Of a stretch of 64,000 bases of DNA, positions 57,445-64,000 are shown piece by piece. Each line of letters starts with the position of its first letter. Position 1 is the first letter of the stretch. The translations under genes were made by a program, and so were the position numbers. Origin of the DNA: Elgaria multicarinata webbii (lineage: Eukaryota; Chordata; Lepidosauria; Squamata; Anguidae); contig NC_086183.1 of NCBI RefSeq assembly GCF_023053635.1, positions 31,973,501 through 32,037,500 of the forward strand, read 5' to 3'. The notes beneath the pieces are model-generated. The model ran no database searches and was not told the DNA's origin. It saw only the letters and a program-made list of their open reading frames with translations.

Positions 57445-57981
57445 TTTTGTTTATTCGTTCAGTCGCTTCCAACTCTTTGTGACTTCATGGACCAGCCCAC
57501 GCCAGAGCTTTCTGTCGGCTGTCGCCACCCCTAGCTCCCCCAATGTCAAGTCTGTCCCCTCCAGAATATCATCCCTCCATCTTGCCCTTGGTCGGCCCCT
57601 CTTCCTTTTGCCTTCCACTTTCCCTGGCATCAGCCTCTTCTCCAGGGTATCCTGTCTTCTCATTGTGTGGCCAAAGTACTTCAGTTTTGCCTTTAATACC
57701 ATTCCCTCAAGTGAGCAGTCTGGCTTTATTTCCTGGAGTATGGACTGGTTTGATCTTCTTGCGGTCCAAGGCACTCTCAGAATTTTCCTCCAACACCACA
57801 GTTCAAAAGCATCTATCTTCCTTCGCTCAGCTTTCCTTATGGTCCAGCTCTCGCAGCCAGAGGTTACTACGGGGAATACCATTGCTTTAACTATGCGGAC
57901 CTTTGTTGTCAGTGTGGTGTCTCTGCTCTTAACTATTTTATCAAGATTTGTCATTGCTCTCCTCCCAAGAAGTAAACGTCT
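57445..57981 (-). mobile_element. BovB (RTE) LINE, 5'-truncated, open C-terminal frame, perfect target duplication
   Basis: A 167-codon minus-strand frame (57954-57451) is the BovB reverse-transcriptase C-terminal region: MTNLDKIVKSRDTTLTTKVR, KAMVFPVVTSGCESWTIRKA, RIDAFELWCWRKI-like IDAFELWCWRKILRVPWTAR, YFGHTMRR and KRKRGRPRARW. The 3' tail is AGTCGCTTCC reversed plus ACAAAAC. A 21-bp duplication flanks it exactly (57424-57444 and 57982-58002). No stop within the frame suggests a recent insertion. The fragment is far too short to move by itself. Confidence 0.95.
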
Positions 57982-59653
57982 TCTGAGATCTCATTGATAT
58001 AGGGCGGGGATATAAATGTTTAAGTAAGTAAGTAAATAAATAAATAAATAAAATTAAATGTAGTATCGAGAACTGAAATCAACACTGGCTGACTTGGCTT
58101 TCATTTCTTTTCAACTAAGTTTCTAGACCTTAAGATGGCTAAGAGAAGCTTGCAGATATGTGGGAGGAATCTGGTGAAATGTCAGACACCAAACAGCTTA
58201 TTCCTTGTTCTCTCGCTATGGCCAGTGAAAGCAGATTCAACGATGCAATATTAATAGTTAGATGTTAATTTACCTTGCATAATGCATGCAGGTCAGGGGG
58301 TTTAGCTTCATGCAGAATTCGGATATATAAGCAGGCACGCGAGAGTATATATAACCCGGAACGTAGGGTAGGTGAAAGGGCTCATTTAGGCTGTGGTTTC
58401 TGGCATTCCTGAATCTCACAGTTAGAAACAGTTTGAAGAAGTCCTACGTTTATTCTTGTGGTAAATCAGCGACCATAAGGTTAAATAAATTATGCGCTGA
58501 AGCTACAGGAAGGAAGGAACCGTGGTGCGTGGCCTTCTATGAATTAGGCATTCTAGTGCAGATTAGCTGACCTCTTTAAAATGTTGCCATTCTCAGTTTT
58601 TCTGCATGTGCTTTAAAAAATAAGCTCCTAGTCCTTACTGTTTTAGAGACACAAATGGGAAGTGGAGGCTTAGGAAACAAGCATGTTGGTTTATTCCTTC
58701 GACAGACAGCTCCTGGTTCCCCTGATTTCCCCACGTCACTGTGCATTTCCACCGGTTAATTTCCCCGTGGGTTCTTGCCTTCCTTTCTTTCCGTTGGTGT
58801 TAGCTCTGGAGGTGAATTGTAAGGTGACTGAGCTAGCATGAAAGGAGGCTGGCTGTTCAGGTGAATGTCTTAACACGCCACAGGGAAGTGGCGAAACCCC
58901 CCACAGAATTCCTTTGAAAGATGACAGAGTGAGGAAATGGGGCAGCTCACACTATCAGTCCCAAAATATCTAATTAGTGGCTTAACCACTTCAGCAATTC
59001 AACTGAACTCATCTTTAGAAGAATTAAAGCAGAGCTTTTTGTAAGAACCCAGCTCTTGTGTGAGTTAAGCTAACTTTTGCGACAGAGTAGGGCTGTTGGT
59101 GAGTCAACAAATATAGTTAAAAGAGCATAACAGGAAAAGAATGTGGCCTTATTGCTTAATTTTTATCATAACACAAGTTTGTGGTTTTTGATTTTAACAC
59201 CCCTCAAGGTTTGAAAGGAAACAGAACGACACACCTCTGCTTAGACACATCGATTTGGTGTCTGTTTTAACAGCCTTGCCTTCCCCCAAAGAATCCTGGG
59301 AATTATAGCCTGGCGAGGTGCTGATAAGTCTCTTACCCGGTTCACATGATCAAAACGAACCACCACATTTTAATATGCCGGGAACCATTTCCCTAATTAC
59401 CCACTCGGGTGTAAATTGTCATGTCATCTGAACCCGGGCGCCAAAGCTTCTTTGAAGGGAAAACAACCCACAAATAACCCATGGCTTATTGTAGGGTTAT
59501 TTAAACCCACAGCAGCTTGTTTGATCATGTGAACCAGCGTTACACTTAGCACCTCCTTTCACAGACTACAATTCCCACTTTTCCCCAGGAAGAGGGGGGC
59601 AAATGTCATACCAATTTACATAGTCCGGATATGTCCATACAGGACCCTCTTTC

Positions 59654-59785
59654 TCCAACCTGGTGCCTGCCAGATGTGTTGGACTGCAACACCCATCATT
59701 CCAAGGCAGCATGGTGTGCATATGTGTGTGCTGGGGGTGATGGGTACTGTAGTCCGAATGGCACCAGGTTGGGAAAGGCTGGTCT
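59654..59785. mobile_element. foldback MITE (CAACCTGGTGCCTGCCAGAT family)
   Basis: Left arm TCTCCAACCTGGTGCCTGCC plus GATGTGTTGGACTGCAACAC and right arm GTACTGTAGTCCGAATGGC plus ACCAGGTTGGGAAAGG mirror each other. Confidence 0.75.
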
Positions 59786-59807
59786 TAGAGGGCGGCAGGC
59801 ATGATAG

Positions 59808-60245
<438 letters not shown>

Positions 60246-60374
60246 TAGGAACAATGAATGTGAAGAGTTTAACTGGATTTTGGTTGGAGATGCGGATGAA
60301 TGGGACGGAACGAGCAGATCTCCTTGAACTACCTTGTCAAAACCTCTTGAAAACCCAACCCGACATACGTTTTC

Positions 60375-60735
60375 CAAATTGAGAAGATTGAGGGGAGACA
60401 TGATAGCACTCTTCAAGGACTTGAAAGGTTGTCACACAGAGGAGGGCCAGGATCTCTTCTCGATCCTCCCAGAGTGCAAGACATGGAATAACGGGCTCAA
60501 GTTAAAGGAAGCCAGATTCCAGCTGGACACCAGGAAAAACTTCCTGACTGTTAGAGCAGTACGACAATGGAATCAGTGACCTAGGGAGGTGATGGGCTCT
60601 CCCACACTAGAGGCCTTCAAGAGGCAGCTGGACAACCACCTGTCAGGGATGCTTTAGGGTGGATTCCTGCCTTGAGCAGGGGGTTGGACTCGATGGCCTT
60701 GTAGGCCCCTTCCAACTCTGCTATTCTATGATTCT
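60375..60735 (+). mobile_element. CR1 LINE 3' end in HIF3A intron 8
   Basis: RLRGDMIALFKDLKGCHTEE coding remnant, CAGGAAAAACTTCCTGACTG, and the terminus TTGGACTCGATGGCCTTGTA with ATTCTATGATTCTGTG. Truncated at the 5' end. Confidence 0.85.
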
Positions 60736-60785
60736 GTGCTAGATATTTTTCAATAAGACCCATATTGTGGATTGTCCAGGAGGCA

Positions 60786-60860
60786 GGGCAACCTGCCCCA
60801 ACTGGTGCCCTCCAAAGGTGTTGGACTACAGTCCCCATCACCCCCAGCTCAGAGGGAACC
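60786..60860 (+). mobile_element. foldback repeat fragment
   Basis: CTGGTGCCCTCCAAAGGTG then TTGGACTACAGTCCCCATCA is the left half of the 59654 family. Confidence 0.6.
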
Positions 60861-61160
60861 GGGAATTCTCAGGGGGCTGCCGATGACATCAGCCTCCCTG
60901 CCGGCCCTGTGGCCCTGCGAGCCTTGGGTCCACCGCACCGGTGGTAGTCTGGTTCTTGGACACTTTGGGGATGGTTGGGAATTCTTTAAAAGCAGCAAGT
61001 CGGACACGGCTTTCCCCTGAGCTGAGTGGGCTAAGTGGATCGTCTCGTAACACTCCCTGCTGCAACACGGTCTTGGCCTCGGCTGGTTGCAGGGAGGGGG
61101 CGTGTTGCCGGCCCAGCGGTGCTTGGCTAACATCCGCTTTGCCTTGACGCCTTTTTGCAG

Positions 61161-61321
61161 CCAAGTGGAGGAGATGGGGTTGGTGCTGTCCTTGGAGCAG
61201 ACGGACCGGCAAGGGGAACATCGCCGGCTGCCCCCACCCTCCCTCGAAGGACTGGACTCCGATGGGGCTCTGGATGAGTTGGACCCCAACGGGGGAGACA
61301 CGATCATCAACCTCAGCTTCG
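61161..61321 (+). CDS. HIF3A: HIF3A coding exon 9 (residues 343-397)
   Basis: It starts QVEEMGLVLSLEQTDRQGEH and ends LDELDPNGGDTIINLSF. The ending aligns with the N-terminal oxygen-degradation segment of HIF-1alpha (LLAPAAGDTIISLDF) and HIF-2alpha (QLAPTPGDAIISLDF). A LINE copy begins within about 15 bases of the donor GTAAGG. Confidence 0.95.
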
Positions 61322-61334
61322 GTAAGGAAGGATG

Positions 61335-61803
61335 GCGGTTGAGCAATTGGGCGAGGAGGGTGGGCAGTTTGAGGGGAGGAAATACGCAAGGCCCACCCGC
61401 CTCTCAGAACTACCTGAGAGATATCTGAGAGAGCGCCTTCTCCCCTACCAAACTGCCCAGTCACTGTGGTCATCCGAGGGCTTGCTCCTGGTGGTTCCAC
61501 ATAGACCCGTCCTCCGATTGGAGTCCACCAGGGGCAGAGCCTTCAGCGTGGTGGCCCCCCTCCTGTGGAATTCCCTGCCTCTGGAGGTCAGGCAGGTGCC
61601 AACTTTGTACTCCTTTCGGCGCCTCCTGAAAACATCTTTATTCCAGGAAGCCTTTCCTTAATAGCCAGCCTTGCGTCATTGTTTTTACATCTTTTAAAAT
61701 TTGTTTTAACTGTTTTATTCTGTTTTTATTTTCATTTTCTCTTGTATACCGCACTGAAATATAATAAATGTAATAAATTATATCTTGTAAATATAATAAA
61801 TAA
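61335..61803 (+). mobile_element. L2-type LINE 3' end filling HIF3A intron 9
   Basis: Coding remnant YLRERLLPYQTAQSLWSSEG, RAFSVVAPLLWNSLPLEVRQ, KTSLFQEAFP, then the terminus GTATACCGCACTGAAATATAA with an A/T tail. It occupies most of the 514-bp intron between exons 9 and 10. A reversed relative lies at 37480-37790. Confidence 0.85.
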
Positions 61804-61835
61804 ACTACTGCTCTCTCTCCTTCCCCCCCTGCCAG

Positions 61836-62068
61836 AGCTGCGCGGCCCAAAAATCCTGGCCTTCCTGCGTCCTGCCAACATCAGCGAGGAGGAATTGCAG
61901 CTCGACCCCAAACGCTTCTGCAGCCCCGACCTCCAGAAACTGCTGGGACCCATCTTCGACCCCCCTGGGGCCCAGAGCCAAGCAGGAGGGGCTTTGCGGG
62001 CGAGGCCCATGGCCACACCTCCCAAGCCGGCTCCGGTTGCCAAGAAGGCTTCTGGAAGAAGCAGCCCG
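61836..62068 (+). CDS. HIF3A: HIF3A coding exon 10 (residues 397-474)
   Basis: LRGPKILAFLRPANISEEEL and KRFCSPDLQKLLGPIFD match human HIF3A (PRILAFLHPPSLSEAAL, RFCSPDLRRLLGPILD). A low-complexity Pro/Ala/Lys stretch follows. The acceptor GCCAG lies only about 30 bases after the tail of the LINE filling intron 9. Confidence 0.94.
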
Positions 62069-62759
62069 GTAAGGAAATGGCAGGATGGGGTGTGGGGGTG
62101 GGGGTGGTCTGTTGACGGGAACGGCAGGTTGGGTTTCGTAGAGGCTGGGCAAGTTGATGGCCCATGTCGGGGCTACCTTGGAGGTGGGGGTGGGGTGCTC
62201 CGTTGCAGGCGTGTTGTGGAGATTGGGCCACATCTGATGGCCTGAGAGAGAGGAGGGAGCGATGTATGACAGGGTAGTCAGGGAAATCGCAATGGAATCC
62301 AGTGCGTTTGGATTTCCATGATTCCGAACTGGGGATTCCGCCGTGGACCGACTTTTCCCGAGTCACACGGACTCTGTGGCCTTGCGGACTGGTGTTTTTT
62401 TACTTTCTGAAGTTTTACTTAAAGTTAGCTGTCTGAAAAATATGTAAAAAAACCCACCAAAACACTGCCCAAAAGGCTAAAGTGTGAAACCGCACATTTT
62501 GGGAGGGATTCGCGCAAATGTGAATTTTCACAAATGTGGGAAATTGGAAAAAAACGGATTCCATCCATGAGTGGCGGAATGAAAGGCACCTGACAATCTG
62601 CAAAATGTAGATGGAACCGATTTTACAAAAACTGCACACCCCTCTACTGCAAGATGAGGAAACGGTTGTGTCTTGTGTTGAATTGATCTGCAAGCCATTC
62701 CCTGGGAGCCTTTTCGGCTGAAGAGCGGAGTAAAAGTGCTTGAAATCAATAGGCCTGTA

Positions 62760-62905
62760 TCATTTCATTTCATTTCATTTATTGCATTTTTATACCGCCC
62801 AATAGCCGAAGCTCTCTGGGCGATTTACAAAAATTAAAACTACAACAATATTTAACAATGTACAATATTTAACAATATAAAACTACAACAACATCACAAT
62901 AATAT
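62760..62905 (-). mobile_element. L2-type LINE terminus fragment, antisense
   Basis: ATTTCATTTCATTTATTGCA, ACCGCCCAATAGCCGAAGCT and GGGCGATTTACAAAAATTAA match the reversed 51030 family terminus. Confidence 0.75.
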
Positions 62906-62929
62906 TCAAAAATATACTAAATACATGGG

Positions 62930-62930
<1 letters not shown>

Positions 62931-62972
<42 letters not shown>

Positions 62973-62999
62973 GTAGTAGTAGTAGTAGTAGTAGTAGTA
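62931..62999. repeat. (ATT)n then (AGT)n compound microsatellite
   Basis: ATT repeat changes to AGT repeat by a single-base shift. It is the extended tail of the antisense LINE that follows. Confidence 0.95.
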
Positions 63000-63400
63000 T
63001 CACACCTTTTGCCCAATGCTGGGCCTCAAGGCGGCCTTACAAAGTTTAAAACATACATTGGGGGGAGGGGAACCATAAACATTTAAAATACACAACAAAA
63101 TTATAAGACATTAATATAAATGGAGGGCCAGATTACTCTCCAAAGGCCTGCTGGAACAAACAAGTTTTAGCCTGCTTCCGAAAGCCCATCAAGGAGGGAG
63201 CCAGTCTAGCTTCCCCGGGGAAGAGAGTTCCAAAGCACCGGAGCAGCCACCGAGAAGGCCCTCTCCCGTGTTCCCACCCAGCGCACCTGTGAAGATGGTG
63301 GGACTGAAAGAAGGGCTTCTCCAGAAGATCTCAAAGCACGGGCAGGCTCATAAGGGAGAATACGGGCTTTCAAATAACCTGGACCTGAGCCTAGGCTCTG
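63000..63400 (-). mobile_element. L2-type LINE 3' end, antisense
   Basis: Reverse of 36700-37140: CCAATGCTGGGCCTCAAGGC, GGCCTGCTGGAACAAACAAG, GGTGGGACTGAAAGAAGGGC and CATAAGGGAGAATACGGGC. Lies in HIF3A intron 10, about 200 bases before exon 11. Confidence 0.85.
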
Positions 63401-63608
63401 AGGGAGGAGGAGAATACATCTGTGTTCTCACACTGTACATCTCACCTTATGGTCAGTTTTCCTGGAAGGAACGAACTCTCTTTGAGATCTGACCTAGTGC
63501 TGTGGGGAGGGGACGGCAAAAATGCTGGATTCTATGGTAGAAGTTGGCACGGGGATGGAACATCCGCACTGATCTTCTTCCGTTTCATCTCATTTCCTCT
63601 CTCTCCAG

Positions 63609-63704
63609 ACCGACCTGCCAGAAGAGTTGCTTCTTGACATGGAGAACGTCCAGAAGCTCTTCGCTTCCAACAAGGAGGTGCAGTCAATGGAGACCGCGCT
63701 GCAG
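63609..63704 (+). CDS. HIF3A: HIF3A coding exon 11 (residues 475-506)
   Basis: TDLPEELLLDMENVQKLFAS then NKEVQSMETALQ corresponds to human ADLPDELPVGTENVHRLFTS and to VEKLFAEDTEA of HIF-1alpha. Acceptor CTCCAG, donor GTACGA, phase 0. The next exon, expected to carry the EMLAPYI motif, is past the end of the window. Confidence 0.92.
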
Positions 63705-64000
63705 GTACGAACGGTTGTGGGTCAGAGAAGGGCTTGCGTTGGGCAGGACTCTCAGGGTTGGACCAAGAGCACTTGGCTCCCCCTCCCCATGCGTGTAGGT
63801 TCAGTTTGGTACTGGATTCAGCCACCATAGAATGCCAGCTTTCACTTTTCTTTTAAAACAAAACCAATCAAGTTTCTAGTCCTTATGGTTCTGGGACTTT
63901 CACAAGTCAGAGGGGGAGCCTAAGTGAGACACTATGCTACAAGCATTTCAATTCCGGTTCAATCAATGCCAACAGTGCGTTGGTTTCTGTACACTGAACT
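63705..64000. other. start of HIF3A intron 11
   Basis: No exon is recognisable before the window ends. Sequence is unassigned. Confidence 0.6.

Noticed and set aside
57451-57954. Host gene with a reverse-transcriptase-like protein
   Set aside because: It is a BovB fragment with its own target duplication, not a host gene.

Overview
The window is nuclear DNA of a squamate reptile, most likely a lizard. The evidence is the repeat set. It includes Sauria-type tRNA SINEs, a BovB (RTE) LINE fragment, MIR-like CORE-SINEs, many 5'-truncated L2- and CR1-type LINE ends in both orientations, hAT-type MITEs and abundant microsatellites. I cannot name the family or species.

Only two genes are supported. 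The first (4840-5919, minus) is an intronless forkhead gene of the FOXG class. Its DNA-binding domain is clearly FoxG, but substitutions at positions that hardly vary in FOXG1, a short N-terminus and a diverged C-terminus mark it as a FOXG1 paralogue. The second is HIF3A (plus), starting at 24514. Eleven coding exons can be followed to 63704, giving 1518 nt or 506 codons with every junction GT-AG and in phase. The last exons, including the main C-terminal oxygen-degradation motif, lie beyond the window. The two genes are divergent, with start codons about 18.6 kb apart.

Layout: 1-4.8 kb is 3' flank of the forkhead gene with LINE ends. 4.8-6.1 kb is the forkhead gene and its CCAAT-bearing promoter side. 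6.1-13.6 kb is mostly AT-rich and repeat-poor, apart from one hAT MITE and a very long palindrome. 13.6-22.3 kb is dense nested repeats, with a repeat-free block at 19.35-20.2 kb that may be regulatory. 24.1-24.6 kb is a GC-rich promoter/first-exon region for HIF3A. 24.5-47.4 kb is a 22.8 kb first intron holding a second CpG-rich block at about 34.5-35.1 kb. 47.4-63.7 kb holds exons 2-11 among repeats.

The most interesting point is the FOXG paralogue beside HIF3A. In human, HIF3A lies at 19q13.3, a region paralogous to the 14q FOXG1 neighbourhood (PRKD2/PRKD1, STRN4/STRN3, NPAS1/NPAS3), and no FOXG gene lies beside it there. The gene here therefore looks like a whole-genome-duplication sister of FOXG1 kept in this reptile and lost from the mammalian locus. 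The HIF3A protein also keeps features that look ancestral, including a HIF-2alpha-like Cys25 and an LxxLDP motif where HIF-1alpha and HIF-2alpha have the N-terminal LxxLAP hydroxylation site.
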